From NCBI GenBank assembly GCA_020635395.1, contig JACJZV010000001.1, forward strand, positions 434,001 through 498,000: a DNA stretch of 64,000 nucleotides. Reading direction: 5' to 3'. A model generated the notes under the pieces. That model had not been told where the DNA came from. It saw only the letters and a list, made by a program, of their open reading frames with translations, and did no database searches. A program made the translations under genes and the position numbers. This DNA is from Flavobacteriales bacterium. Its GTDB lineage: Bacteria > Bacteroidota > Bacteroidia > NS11-12g > UBA9320. Positions 8,220-17,339 of this stretch are shown piece after piece (the first letter of the stretch is position 1; each line of letters begins with the position of its first letter).

Positions 8220-9549
8220 AATTGGATTAATAACCTGGCGGGAATACATTACCAGAGTTCGAAAGAAATCATTTTGGATAATGACCTTTTTGGGGCCGGT
8301 GCTCATGGCAGGGTTTTATGGTTTAGTTATTTATGTTTCTCTAAATGATAACATCTCTAAGAATGATCAGAAAATTTTGGTGTATGACGAATCCGGTATT
8401 GTCAAAGACAAATTGCAAAACACAGATGATTTGGCTTTTGAATACGGCACGGGTTGGAAAGAAAAGAATGCCAATACGTTGAAAGAAGTTTACACAGGAT
8501 GGTTGTTTATTCCGGAAGGATTTGATATTTACAATCCGCAAAAAATTGTTTTTGAGTCGGAAAACAATATTTCTATAGATGCCAAAGAGCGAATTTCTGA
8601 CAGAATAGAAATGGCCATTCGCAATGAAAAAATGAAAAAACTTGGCGTTTCGCAATCATCAATAGACAGCGTGAAAACCACAGTTAGCATAACTGCTCTT
8701 ACCATTGATGAAACGGGCGAGGCCAAAACCAGTAGCATAGAGGTAAACACCATTGTTGGCATGGCCATGTCTTTTGTTATCTATTTCTTTATCTTTTTAT
8801 ACGGTGTTCAGGTTATGAAAGGTGTAATAGAAGAAAAAACAAATCGGATTGTAGAGATTGTTGTATCAAGCGTTAAACCATTTCAGCTCATGATGGGAAA
8901 GGTATTTGGTTTGGCTCTAGTAGGGCTTACACAAATAGGAATGTGGATTGGGCTGACAGCCGTTTTGTCTGTCATAATCACAAAGTTTGTGGTTTCGGGC
9001 AATATTGCGGAGGCCATTGAGATGGCAAAACATGCACAAACAATGCCCATAGAGCAAATGGCTCAAATGGATACAAGTCCATTTTCGGGAGCTTTGAGTG
9101 GTTTCTTTAATTTGAATTTGCCTTTTATTGTTCTAATGTTTGTCAGCTATTTTATTGGAGGATATTTGATGTATTCGGCTCTTTTTGCCGCCGTTGGAGC
9201 TGCCGTAGATGCCGAAACAGAAACACAACAATTTATGATGCCAATTACTTTACCACTCGTTTTTTCAATGGCTATTTCCTTCAGTATGGTGGTTCGCGAC
9301 CCCAACGGCCCAATGAGTTTTTGGTTGAGCATAGTGCCATTAACCAGCCCGGTGGTGATGATGGTAAGAGCTCCGTTTTTAAACTTAAGCACTCAATGGT
9401 GGGAGGTTTTGCTATCGTTGGGATTGCTGGTGGCCACATTTACTTTCACTATATGGCTGGCAGGTAGAATATATCGCACCGGCATATTGATGTATGGCAA
9501 AAAAGCAACCTACAAAGAATTGTTTAAATGGCTGTTTTATAAGGGCTAA
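8212..9549 (+). CDS. ABC-2 type permease (NatB-like)
   Basis: A 445-residue permease with the NatB layout: an N-terminal membrane segment (about 20-45), a large extracytoplasmic loop (about 45-175), and then five or six membrane segments. The motif GVIEEKTNRIVEIVVSSVKP follows the second membrane segment and is characteristic of this ABC-2 subgroup. It overlaps the 3' end of the NatA-like ATPase gene by 8 bp and surely works with it in the inner membrane. Substrate unknown. Confidence 0.9.
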   Translation: MGKIGLITWREYITRVRKKSFWIMTFLGPVLMAGFYGLVIYVSLNDNISKNDQKILVYDESGIVKDKLQNTDDLAFEYGTGWKEKNANTLKEVYTGWLFIPEGFDIYNPQKIVFESENNISIDAKERISDRIEMAIRNEKMKKLGVSQSSIDSVKTTVSITALTIDETGEAKTSSIEVNTIVGMAMSFVIYFFIFLYGVQVMKGVIEEKTNRIVEIVVSSVKPFQLMMGKVFGLALVGLTQIGMWIGLTAVLSVIITKFVVSGNIAEAIEMAKHAQTMPIEQMAQMDTSPFSGALSGFFNLNLPFIVLMFVSYFIGGYLMYSALFAAVGAAVDAETETQQFMMPITLPLVFSMAISFSMVVRDPNGPMSFWLSIVPLTSPVVMMVRAPFLNLSTQWWEVLLSLGLLVATFTFTIWLAGRIYRTGILMYGKKATYKELFKWLFYKG

Positions 9550-9637
9550 AAGCCTTCAATAAAAGGCTTAGAAGCAATAAAAAAAACTTTACCAAGCAAT
9601 CGTGCTTTCCAATACATTTGCTGATGTTTTTCGGTAT

Positions 9638-12130
9638 ATGAAATGGGATAAAGCAATTGAGTTTTTGCGAAAATATCTGCTGATAATTTGGCACTACATA
9701 AAAGTTGGTTGGCAAAAATATTGGCAGTTCTCATGGTTTAATAGGGCAGCACACAAACAGAGCAGTTTTGGTAAAAAAACACTCCGATTAGGTTATACTT
9801 TTTTTGCCATTTTGTTATTATTTTTATTTCTTATAGAAACAAATTTCTTGTGGCTTTTTGGAGCCTCTCCCGGAATTAAAGAAATAAAAAACCCAAAAAT
9901 TCCGATTGTTTCAAAAGTGTATTCATCTGATAATGTGTTGATTGGGCAGTATTATATCGAAAAAAGAGAACCTGTAACTTTTGAAGAAATAGATACCAAC
10001 ACCATCAATGCATTAATAGCCACCGAAGATATTCGATTTTACAAACATCATGGCCTCGATTTTTATGGCTTAGCTTCAGCAGTTGTCTCTACCATAAAGG
10101 GTAATAAGCGAGGTGGGAGTACCATTACCAATCAATTGGCTAAAAATCTATTTAAAACACGAAAAAATAAATCGAAAGGTTTGTTTGGATATATTCCGTT
10201 GGTCCGCACGTTGGTAGCCAAAGTCAAAGAGTGGGTCATAGCCTTTAAGTTGGAGTTTTTCTTCAGCAAAAACGAAATTCTGACCATGTATTTCAATACG
10301 GTAGATTATGGCAACAACGCCTCTGGAATTAAGTCGGCTTCCACATTTTATTTTTCAAAAAATCCTAAACAGTTAAAAATCGAAGAATCGGCAGTGCTTG
10401 TTGGTTTGCTCAAGGGAATAACGAAGTATAACCCAAAATCAAATCCCGAAAATGCCAAGGATAGGCGAAATGTGGTATTGCGTCAAATGACAAAATATGG
10501 CTATTTAGATTCTACCAAAATGGAAAAGCTGTGTTTAAAACCGATGAAGCTGAAAATAACGGAAATAGTGAAAGACAAAGGTATTGCCCCGTATTTTAGA
10601 AGCACACTCGAAAAGGAATTACACCAATGGTGCGATGAAAACAATGTGAATGTTTATGTGGATGGATTGCAGATTCATACCACCATTGACAGCAGAGTAC
10701 AAAAATATGCCGAGCAGAGTGTGGCAGAAAATATGCAAAACATACAAGCCAATTTCAAAGCTTCCATCGGTGGTAAATATTGGATTGATAAGACTATTGC
10801 CGAACAGAAAAAAGAATTGAAAAACCAAAACGAAAAAACCAAAATGGAGGAAGAGTTCGAGAATTTAGTAAAGCAAAGTGAGCGATATAAATATCTAAAA
10901 GCCAGTGATTTGACTGATGAAGAAGCCATGGCCGAAATGGAAAAAAAGCACGCCACCACAATTATTGTTGGAGGCAAACTCAAAAATGCGACTATTTCAT
11001 CTATAGACTCTATAAAAAATGATTTTGAACAAATGCATTGTGGCATGGTATCCATCAATCCTAAAACAGGCGAGGTATTGGCCTGGGTAGGTGGCAGCAA
11101 TTGGGAGCAAACAAAGTTTGACAATGTGTGGCAGGCTCGCCGTCAGGTGGGTTCCACATTTAAACCATTGGTATATGCCACAGCCTTAGAGCAAGGCATG
11201 GAGCCTTGCAAAACCATGGTGGACAAACCATTAAAGTTTGAAACCAAAATAAACGGAAAAAACGTGACTTGGAATCCAACCAATTCGTATGGAGGATATG
11301 CAGGTAGCATGACATTAAGACAAGCACTGGCTCGTTCTTCAAATACGGTTGCCGTGCAATTGGCTCAAGAGGTTGGAGTTAAAAATGTGGTAAAATTTGC
11401 CCAATCATGCGGCATTACTTCCGAAATGGAGGCCGACTTGAGCATTGCTTTGGGCACAGCCTCTGTAAGTCTTTTTGAAATGGTTCAAGCCTATGGAGTT
11501 TTTGCCAATGGCGGAAAATTGAAAAAAGTGCGATGGATTAACAAAATTTTGTCGAATGATGGTGAGCTTTTGATGGATAATACCAATAATGACGAGGAAC
11601 AAGCCGTGATGTCGGCAGAAAATGCTTACGCCATGACCTATTTAATAAGAGGAGGGGTGGAAGAAGGAGGTGGCTCAGCTCGTGGGCTGCATAATTACGG
11701 GGTAACAGTGGGCAATGAAATTGGTGGAAAAACAGGCACCACCAACGACTATCGCGATGGTTGGTTTATATCCATGAGCCATGATTGTGTGTCGGGAGCT
11801 TGGGTAGGAGGCCGCGATATGAGGGTACACTTTGGTTCGGCCTTGGGGCAAGGTGCCAAAACTGGTTTGCCCATTGTTGGAAGGTATCTTCAACTGGCAT
11901 ACAACGATGCAAATTGCCCAATAAAAAAGGGAAAATTCGACCGCCCGGAAGACTATGAAAAGTTTCTCTATTGCTATATCGTACCGGATACAAGCGTAGT
12001 CAACGACAGCACACTGCAATTGGCAGATAGCCTTTTTATGGAAATGATTGAGGACAGTTTTGATTTTAAAGAGCTGGACTTGAATGCCCTTCCGGTTCCA
12101 ACACCTCAGGCGGTAGAAACTGAGCAGTAA
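9638..12130 (+). CDS. mrcA: Class A penicillin-binding protein (PBP1A-like)
   Basis: A bifunctional peptidoglycan glycosyltransferase and transpeptidase. After a cytoplasmic segment and one membrane anchor comes the GT51 domain, with ATEDIRFYKHHGLDF, KRGGSTITNQLAKNL and EILTMYFNTVDYGN. The transpeptidase domain has the SxxK motif STFK (Ser about 506), SSN (in ARSSNTVAVQ) and KTGTT. A charged insertion rich in Lys and Glu lies between the domains (about 375-430). The frame is open from a GTG at 9602. I take the ATG at 9638 (830 residues), though the GTG cannot be excluded. It meets comEC tail to tail with 5 bp between the stops. Confidence 0.94.
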   Translation: MKWDKAIEFLRKYLLIIWHYIKVGWQKYWQFSWFNRAAHKQSSFGKKTLRLGYTFFAILLLFLFLIETNFLWLFGASPGIKEIKNPKIPIVSKVYSSDNVLIGQYYIEKREPVTFEEIDTNTINALIATEDIRFYKHHGLDFYGLASAVVSTIKGNKRGGSTITNQLAKNLFKTRKNKSKGLFGYIPLVRTLVAKVKEWVIAFKLEFFFSKNEILTMYFNTVDYGNNASGIKSASTFYFSKNPKQLKIEESAVLVGLLKGITKYNPKSNPENAKDRRNVVLRQMTKYGYLDSTKMEKLCLKPMKLKITEIVKDKGIAPYFRSTLEKELHQWCDENNVNVYVDGLQIHTTIDSRVQKYAEQSVAENMQNIQANFKASIGGKYWIDKTIAEQKKELKNQNEKTKMEEEFENLVKQSERYKYLKASDLTDEEAMAEMEKKHATTIIVGGKLKNATISSIDSIKNDFEQMHCGMVSINPKTGEVLAWVGGSNWEQTKFDNVWQARRQVGSTFKPLVYATALEQGMEPCKTMVDKPLKFETKINGKNVTWNPTNSYGGYAGSMTLRQALARSSNTVAVQLAQEVGVKNVVKFAQSCGITSEMEADLSIALGTASVSLFEMVQAYGVFANGGKLKKVRWINKILSNDGELLMDNTNNDEEQAVMSAENAYAMTYLIRGGVEEGGGSARGLHNYGVTVGNEIGGKTGTTNDYRDGWFISMSHDCVSGAWVGGRDMRVHFGSALGQGAKTGLPIVGRYLQLAYNDANCPIKKGKFDRPEDYEKFLYCYIVPDTSVVNDSTLQLADSLFMEMIEDSFDFKELDLNALPVPTPQAVETEQ

Positions 12131-12135
12131 GGAAA

Positions 12136-14205
12136 TTAAATTTTCATTTTATAAAATCCGGTTTTACATTTTGATGTATCAAAACCTTGTTTGGAAAGAT
12201 ATTTCAGGAAACCTTCTTGTTTGAAATGGCTCACACTTTTGTCAAGATAAATAATGCCAGTATAATGGAGAAACATATTCCAGTTATAGCCATGGAGATT
12301 TTTTAACCAAATTATTTGGTAATCGTTCAGTGGTTGATGATTCCATTTTTTATTTGAAAAAGAATCTATAATCAGAATATTTTCATGGGCTATTTTAATT
12401 TCTGCCGGATTGTTTCTAATTACCCACTCGGGTTGCGATATGGGTTGATTTTGTCCCAAATAACCCTTTGAAGTGATGTGCGGAATGCAATGAAACTTAA
12501 AATCAGACTCAACAAAGGCAGGAAAAACACACGAAACACCTTGCGGATTTTGAATAGTGAGCAAAGAATATTTTCCCATATCATAAAACACCAATTCGGT
12601 GGTATGTGTTAGAGTATTCTTTCGAAAATTTTGAGTCAAAAAGAAGGTTAGGAAGCAGGAAATGCCTGCCAACAAATAAGCAGGTTTGTTTCTTTTTTCA
12701 GAAAAAATCAAAAACAAAATGATTGCAAGCGATACCAAAATCAACTCAATTGCGGAAATATAATACCCCTCAATAAACGCATTCGGAATGTTTTGAATAA
12801 TATCAATTACAGCACGAATAAACCATAGATAGGCTGATAGAAAATAGGCTAAAATGCTACCAACAAGGGGGATAGAGTGAAAAATAAATAAGGCCACAGC
12901 AAGATATACCGCCACAGTAATGGCAGGAATAACTATAAGATTGGAAATGAAAAATAGCACCGGAAATTGCTGAAAATAGAATAATCCTAATGGGAAAGTG
13001 GCCAATTGTGCAGCCACTGAAACAGCCAATAGGGTATAAACTTTATCTAAAAACCAGGAAGAGGTGGACGACAAATTTCGGAGTTTATTTTTGAGGTAAA
13101 CGATGCCAGCTACCGCCAAATAAGAGAACTGAAAACCAACATTCATTAAGTTTAGTGGGTTGATAATCAGCAAAATAAAGGCTGAAAAAGCCAGTGTATT
13201 ATAGATGTTTGTAAACTGTTTTAAATGTTTGCCAAGAGCCAATACCGTAAACATAAGGGCTGCTCTGTTTACCGATGCCGAAAATCCAGTGAGAAGAGCA
13301 AAACCCCATAATACCAGAAGAATCAAAGCTAACTGAATGTTCCTTTGCCGCGTTGTTTTATCCAAAAAGCCCAAAAGTTTACTCACCAACAAGAACAAAA
13401 TGCCCACGTGCAGCCCGCTAACCGCCAACACATGCATGGTGCCAGTGTGAGAAAAGGCCTCCACGGTGTAGTCGTCCAATTCAGATTTGTCTCCCAATAG
13501 CAAAGCTTTAACGATCGCTTGGTCAGAGGGGTTGGCAAGGTATTGTTCAATCACCTTTTGCAGAGATTCGTTTAGCCTAAAACCGATGTGAAGCAATTTA
13601 TTTTTTGTTCCTACACCAACAATGCAATAGTTGTTTTTTCGGGCAAATATTTGATAATCAATATTTTTGTAATGTAAGTATTTCTGATAGTCGAACTCAT
13701 TGGGGTTGGCTGGAGGTGGTATTTTTATTGGCTCACCATGTATATCCACAATATCGCCATAGTTTGGAATATGTTCTTTTGATAAATAGACCAATATTTT
13801 GCCCTGCGTGGTGTGTTCCATACTGTCAAAAACCGACAACACCTCCGCTTCACATTTCCAGAATTTAGTGGTTTCTATGGGTGGTTGAGTCAGGCGAACT
13901 CTCAGCTTTGTGGTATCAAAAAAGCCGAAATAATTTGGTTTATTTCTATCAAAAGAAAAGTGGCTTAGACTATAACCCAACAAACCAATTATGATAAAAA
14001 TCTGAATGCCTTGTGCCGTTTTTAACTTAAATTTAAGCGAAGTTTTTACAAAAAATAAGACAAAATATCCGGCAAGTGCAGCAAGCAAAATAAATGCAAT
14101 AATGGGCGACCAAAATGGAAAGAAAAAGTAGGCCGAAATGCCCAAAAGGAGCGGAATTAGTAGCCGAACAAAAGGTGCTTCTTTCCAAAAGTTGTTAGTT
14201 TGCAT
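12136..14205 (-). CDS. comEC: ComEC/Rec2-type DNA uptake channel
   Basis: An inner-membrane protein of 689 residues. The N-terminal DUF4131-like part (two or three membrane segments and a soluble OB-like region to about residue 190) is followed by the multi-spanning competence domain, with the typical FSHTGTMHVLAVSGLHVGIL motif. The C-terminal 150 residues are soluble but show no metallo-beta-lactamase HxHxDH motif, as in many Bacteroidota versions. ComEC carries single-stranded DNA through the inner membrane during natural transformation. Other competence genes are not nearby. Confidence 0.9.
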   Translation of the reverse strand: MQTNNFWKEAPFVRLLIPLLLGISAYFFFPFWSPIIAFILLAALAGYFVLFFVKTSLKFKLKTAQGIQIFIIIGLLGYSLSHFSFDRNKPNYFGFFDTTKLRVRLTQPPIETTKFWKCEAEVLSVFDSMEHTTQGKILVYLSKEHIPNYGDIVDIHGEPIKIPPPANPNEFDYQKYLHYKNIDYQIFARKNNYCIVGVGTKNKLLHIGFRLNESLQKVIEQYLANPSDQAIVKALLLGDKSELDDYTVEAFSHTGTMHVLAVSGLHVGILFLLVSKLLGFLDKTTRQRNIQLALILLVLWGFALLTGFSASVNRAALMFTVLALGKHLKQFTNIYNTLAFSAFILLIINPLNLMNVGFQFSYLAVAGIVYLKNKLRNLSSTSSWFLDKVYTLLAVSVAAQLATFPLGLFYFQQFPVLFFISNLIVIPAITVAVYLAVALFIFHSIPLVGSILAYFLSAYLWFIRAVIDIIQNIPNAFIEGYYISAIELILVSLAIILFLIFSEKRNKPAYLLAGISCFLTFFLTQNFRKNTLTHTTELVFYDMGKYSLLTIQNPQGVSCVFPAFVESDFKFHCIPHITSKGYLGQNQPISQPEWVIRNNPAEIKIAHENILIIDSFSNKKWNHQPLNDYQIIWLKNLHGYNWNMFLHYTGIIYLDKSVSHFKQEGFLKYLSKQGFDTSKCKTGFYKMKI

Positions 14206-14235
14206 AAATGTTTACTTTTTAGAAATTGTATTGGG

Positions 14236-14952
14236 TTACATATATCGCCGCAAAATCAGTGTTTTTAATTCTTCAACCAATGCGTCATCCATATCCCAAT
14301 TGCCCGATTCTCCCAAATTGGCCAGCAGCAGTGCGGCCTCATCAAAATTGTTGGCCGTGTCGAGAGCCGATATAGAGGCATTGTATTTTTCGGGATTGTT
14401 GCCAAACAATTCGTTTTGCAACTCATAGCGTTTGCTGATGCTGATACCCTTTTTAATAGATTCAAGCTTCGTAAATTTTAATCGCTCATATACATCATTT
14501 ACCTGCACCGGAGGTGTAGGTTTCGGGGGTGCAACAGGGTTAGGTTTTGGGGCTACGGGTTCTTGTTTTGCAGGTTCTTCAACAATCGGTGCTGTCTCGG
14601 GCACAATAGGTTTTACCTCAACAACCGGTTCGGGTTTGGGGGTTGGCAAAACCACGGGTTCAGGTCGAGTAACTTCCACAATAACTTCTGGTTCTTTCTC
14701 CAATTCAGGTTCAATCATTATTGGTTCAGGAATAAACTTAGGTTTTGTGATAGGTTGCACTGGTTCCGGCACTTTTATTATTTGTTTGGCAATAGAAAAC
14801 TGGTCGCATAGGGTGTAAAGTTTAACAATGTGGCTTTGCATTTGAGCCAAATCAATTTCGCTATTCGAATCGTTTATAACCATTCGTTGATGATTGATTT
14901 GCAGGAGCTGCAAGGTATTTTCAATTTCTTTTAAAATATCGTCTCTACTCAT
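14236..14952 (-). CDS. Proline-rich protein of unknown function
   Basis: A 238-residue protein with three parts: an N-terminal coiled-coil-like stretch (MSRDDILKEIENTLQLLQIN), a long Pro/Glu/Val-rich low-complexity linker (about 65-155), and a conserved-looking C-terminal helical domain (from YERLKFTKLESIKKG) containing two similar helices ending in LANLGESGNWDM. The start at 14952 is supported by a perfect -7 box at 14974-14981; the longer frame to 15030 would include that promoter. No signal peptide. It may be a scaffold or tether, but I do not recognise a function. Confidence 0.7.
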   Translation of the reverse strand: MSRDDILKEIENTLQLLQINHQRMVINDSNSEIDLAQMQSHIVKLYTLCDQFSIAKQIIKVPEPVQPITKPKFIPEPIMIEPELEKEPEVIVEVTRPEPVVLPTPKPEPVVEVKPIVPETAPIVEEPAKQEPVAPKPNPVAPPKPTPPVQVNDVYERLKFTKLESIKKGISISKRYELQNELFGNNPEKYNASISALDTANNFDEAALLLANLGESGNWDMDDALVEELKTLILRRYM

Positions 14953-14973
14953 TGTTAAAACTTTTGTAGAGGC

Positions 14974-14981
14974 AAAAATAA
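14974..14981 (-). promoter_or_regulatory. -7 box for the proline-rich protein gene
   Basis: TATTTTTG on the minus strand, a perfect TAnnTTTG, 21 nt before the ATG at 14952. Confidence 0.5.
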
Positions 14982-15073
14982 GGGTAAAAAGCAAAAGATT
15001 TTTGGAACTATGATTACCTCTATCTATCAATCAAAGAAAAAAAATCAAATGCCACAAAACAATCAAATTGAAA

Positions 15074-15081
15074 TACATTTG
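15074..15081 (+). promoter_or_regulatory. -7 box for tdk
   Basis: TACATTTG, a perfect TAnnTTTG box, 24 nt before the ATG at 15106. It lies inside the longer open frame and so argues for the shorter start. Confidence 0.45.
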
Positions 15082-15105
15082 CCTAAATGCACAACCGATA
15101 AGCAC

Positions 15106-15699
15106 ATGTTTGTAGAACCCAAAGTAGAAAAAGGATGGCTTGAAGTGATATGCGGCTCAATGTTTTCGGGAAAAACCGAAGAGTTGATTCGCAGGGTAAA
15201 ACGGGCAAAAATTGCCAATCAAAAGGTGAAAATTTTTAAACCAATGATTGATCAACGATATCATCGTAGTGATGTGGTTTCGCATGATTCCAATAGTATA
15301 GAGTCGTTTCCGGTAAACAAAAGTGAAGAAATTATGGCTTTGCTGGGCAATGCAGACGTGGTGGGAATAGATGAGGCTCAATTTTTCGACAATCGTTTGC
15401 CCGAGGTTTGTAATCAGTTGGTTAAAAGGAAGATACGAGTAATAGTGGCCGGACTGGATATGGATTTTAAGGCCCAGCCATTTGGCCCTATGCCATCACT
15501 GTTGTGTCAGGCACAATATGTCACAAAGGTGCATGCCATCTGCATGAAATGCGGGGATGTGGCCAGTTATACATTCAAAAAAATACACAACGACCAAACA
15601 GTAGAATTGGGCGAAAGAGAACTGTATGAAGCTCGATGCCGAAGTTGTTATGATGAGGGTATGGCCACCATTAAAGAGCAGATTAAGATGGATTTATGA
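15106..15699 (+). CDS. tdk: Thymidine kinase (type II)
   Basis: Phosphorylates thymidine to dTMP in the salvage pathway. The P-loop is GSMFSGKTEEL, the Walker B-like motif is DEAQFF, and the zinc-binding lasso has two CxxC pairs (CMKC and CRSC). The frame is open from 15010, with another ATG at 15049. I choose 15106 (197 residues, MFVEPKVEKGWLEVICGSM) because family members of this phylum begin just before the G-W-[IL]-EVICGSMFSGKT block and a perfect -7 box sits just upstream. It overlaps the next gene by 4 bp. Confidence 0.93.
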   Translation: MFVEPKVEKGWLEVICGSMFSGKTEELIRRVKRAKIANQKVKIFKPMIDQRYHRSDVVSHDSNSIESFPVNKSEEIMALLGNADVVGIDEAQFFDNRLPEVCNQLVKRKIRVIVAGLDMDFKAQPFGPMPSLLCQAQYVTKVHAICMKCGDVASYTFKKIHNDQTVELGERELYEARCRSCYDEGMATIKEQIKMDL

Positions 15700-16994
15700 A
15701 CCTTTCGCAAAAACTTTTTAAACCGGTAGAATCGTATCCTGTTGCCATTTGGAGAATATTATTTGGGTTGGTTTTGGTTTTTGAAACAATTGGTTCAAAT
15801 TTAGTTGGCTGGACAAAAACAGTATTTATTGAGCCAAAGTTTACCTTCACTTTTATTGGTTTTGAGTGGTTGCAACCGCTTTCGGGCAATGGTATGTATT
15901 GGCTGTTCTCACTTTTGGGCTTGTTGGCTGTTTTTATAACCATTGGATTTTACTATCGCTTTAGTATGGTAATGTTTACTGTGGGGTGGGCGGCAATTTA
16001 TTTTATGCACAAAACCAGCTACAACAATCATCATTATCTCATGCTTCTGTTGTGCGTTATGATGATTTTTACTCCTGCAAATACTGTTTTAAGTTTCGAT
16101 GCAAAATCAGGTAGAATACCGAAAAGTGAATTCATTCCGGCACTGTTTAAATGGCAATACATGTTGCTTTTGGGCATTGTTTACACGTATGCATCCATAG
16201 CCAAATGGTATCCGGATTGGATAAACGATGAGGTGTTTTATTTCTCCAAAAATCATCCTGTTTTTGGTTGGTTTTTTGTCTGGCCACATAGCGGAAAAGC
16301 TATTGCTTGGGGCGGCATTTTGTTTGATTTACTCATCATTCCGGTGTTGCTATTTTCTCGCACACGGGTGCCGGCATTTCTTATCTCCATAGTTTTTCAT
16401 TTGTTCAATTCTGTAACCTTCCAAATCGGGACATTTCCATATATGATGATTGCGAGTAGTGTATTTTTCTTTTCCGAGAGCAGAGTTCGCCGCTTTTTTC
16501 GGATAAAAGCTATACCCACCGAACCACCAGAAATGGCATTTTCTGTTGGATACAAAAAAGTGGCAACGGCAGTTTTTGTTTTATTTTTCTGTTTTCAGTT
16601 GTTGTTGCCTCTCAGACATCATTTTATCAAGGGGTATGTCACTTGGACAGAAGAAGGACACAAACTTAGTTGGAGAATGATGCTCAGATCTAAAACCGGA
16701 ACAATACATTTTAAGATAATGAAAAATGGGAAAGAAATAAGCCACACGCCTTCCGAACATCTTACCGGTCAACAGTTGGCCACCATGAAAGTGCATCCAT
16801 GCATGATTTGGCAATATTGTCAGTTTTTAAAAAAATTATACGGAGAAGAAATTGAGATTTATATAATAAGTTTTGTGAAACTAAACCAACACGAGCGGCA
16901 ACAATTTATAGACCCAACGGTGGATATGGCCAAAGCCGAGTGGCATTTTTTTAAACATGAAGATTGGATATTGCCTTTTGATAGAACTAAATAA
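15696..16994 (+). CDS. HTTM-domain membrane protein (VKGC-like)
   Basis: A 432-residue protein with about ten membrane segments in the HTTM fold, related to vitamin K-dependent gamma-glutamyl carboxylase. The N-terminus (PVAIWRILFGLVLVFE), the HYLMLLLCVMMIF segment after NNH and KWQYMLLLGIVYTYASIAKW are typical. A soluble C-terminal part of about 140 residues follows. The bacterial family is poorly characterised; some members may carboxylate or act as lipid-linked enzymes. It is translationally coupled to tdk (ATGA overlap) and ends at a strong terminator. Confidence 0.82.
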   Translation: MNLSQKLFKPVESYPVAIWRILFGLVLVFETIGSNLVGWTKTVFIEPKFTFTFIGFEWLQPLSGNGMYWLFSLLGLLAVFITIGFYYRFSMVMFTVGWAAIYFMHKTSYNNHHYLMLLLCVMMIFTPANTVLSFDAKSGRIPKSEFIPALFKWQYMLLLGIVYTYASIAKWYPDWINDEVFYFSKNHPVFGWFFVWPHSGKAIAWGGILFDLLIIPVLLFSRTRVPAFLISIVFHLFNSVTFQIGTFPYMMIASSVFFFSESRVRRFFRIKAIPTEPPEMAFSVGYKKVATAVFVLFFCFQLLLPLRHHFIKGYVTWTEEGHKLSWRMMLRSKTGTIHFKIMKNGKEISHTPSEHLTGQQLATMKVHPCMIWQYCQFLKKLYGEEIEIYIISFVKLNQHERQQFIDPTVDMAKAEWHFFKHEDWILPFDRTK

Positions 16995-17024
16995 AAAGCC
17001 CCGACTTTCGTCGAGGCTTTTTTT
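16995..17024. terminator. Bidirectional intrinsic terminator
   Basis: A GC-rich hairpin with an 8-bp stem and a 4-nt loop (GAAA as read on the minus strand), flanked by an A-run on the left and a T-run on the right. It can end transcription of the HTTM gene from the left and of the tRNA from the right. Confidence 0.8.
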
Positions 17025-17025
17025 G

Positions 17026-17100
17026 TGGGCCCTGCTGGATTCGAACCAGCGACCCTCTGCTTGTAAGGCAGATGCTCTAAACCAACTGAGCTAAGAGCCC
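17026..17100 (-). tRNA. tRNA-Val (anticodon TAC)
   Basis: A complete 75-nt cloverleaf on the minus strand. The 7-bp acceptor stem (GGGCTCT with AGGGCCC, one G-U pair), the D-arm TTAGCTCAGTTGG, the anticodon loop CTTACAA with anticodon TAC, and the T-loop GGTTCGAATCC are all intact. The discriminator is A and CCA is not encoded. It reads GUA and probably other GUN valine codons. Confidence 0.95.
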
Positions 17101-17109
17101 TTTTTTTTT

Positions 17110-17146
17110 GCTCTAAACCATCCCGATAACTATCGGGAGAGCTAAG
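17110..17146 (-). repeat. Broken copy of the tRNA D-arm split by a palindrome
   Basis: Just upstream of the tRNA, in its likely 5' leader, the plus-strand words GCTCTAAACCA (17110-17120) and GAGCTAAG (17139-17146) repeat the D-arm region of the tRNA gene. They are separated by an 18-bp near-palindrome, TCCCGATAACTATCGGGA (17121-17138), where the gene has only two or three bases. It looks like a partial tandem duplication later filled by a short palindromic element. Confidence 0.7.
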
Positions 17147-17173
17147 ATGCAAGTTCCCCTTTTTTGAGGGCTG

Positions 17174-17181
17174 CAAATATA
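17174..17181 (-). promoter_or_regulatory. -7 box for tRNA-Val
   Basis: TATATTTG on the minus strand, a perfect TAnnTTTG, followed by GCAGCCC. Transcription would start near 17168, giving a leader of about 70 nt that includes the broken D-arm copy. Confidence 0.5.
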
Positions 17182-17339
17182 TATTTACCAAAATTGATTT
17201 TTTATCATTTTTTTTTATTTTTTTCTAAAAAATATTGTGCCAATGATTTTGGACACATCAAAACGCTCTGTTTATTCGTTATTTCTTGGCATTTTCAAAG
17301 AATTGTAATCTTTGCTGATTGCAGAAAATTTAGGAAAAT

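Noticed and set aside
15010..15105. N-terminal extension of tdk
   Set aside because: It contains a perfect -7 box and is not found in the family.
16859..17191. 110-residue minus-strand frame across the tRNA
   Set aside because: It is a reading through the tRNA gene and the antisense of the HTTM gene, with no protein features.
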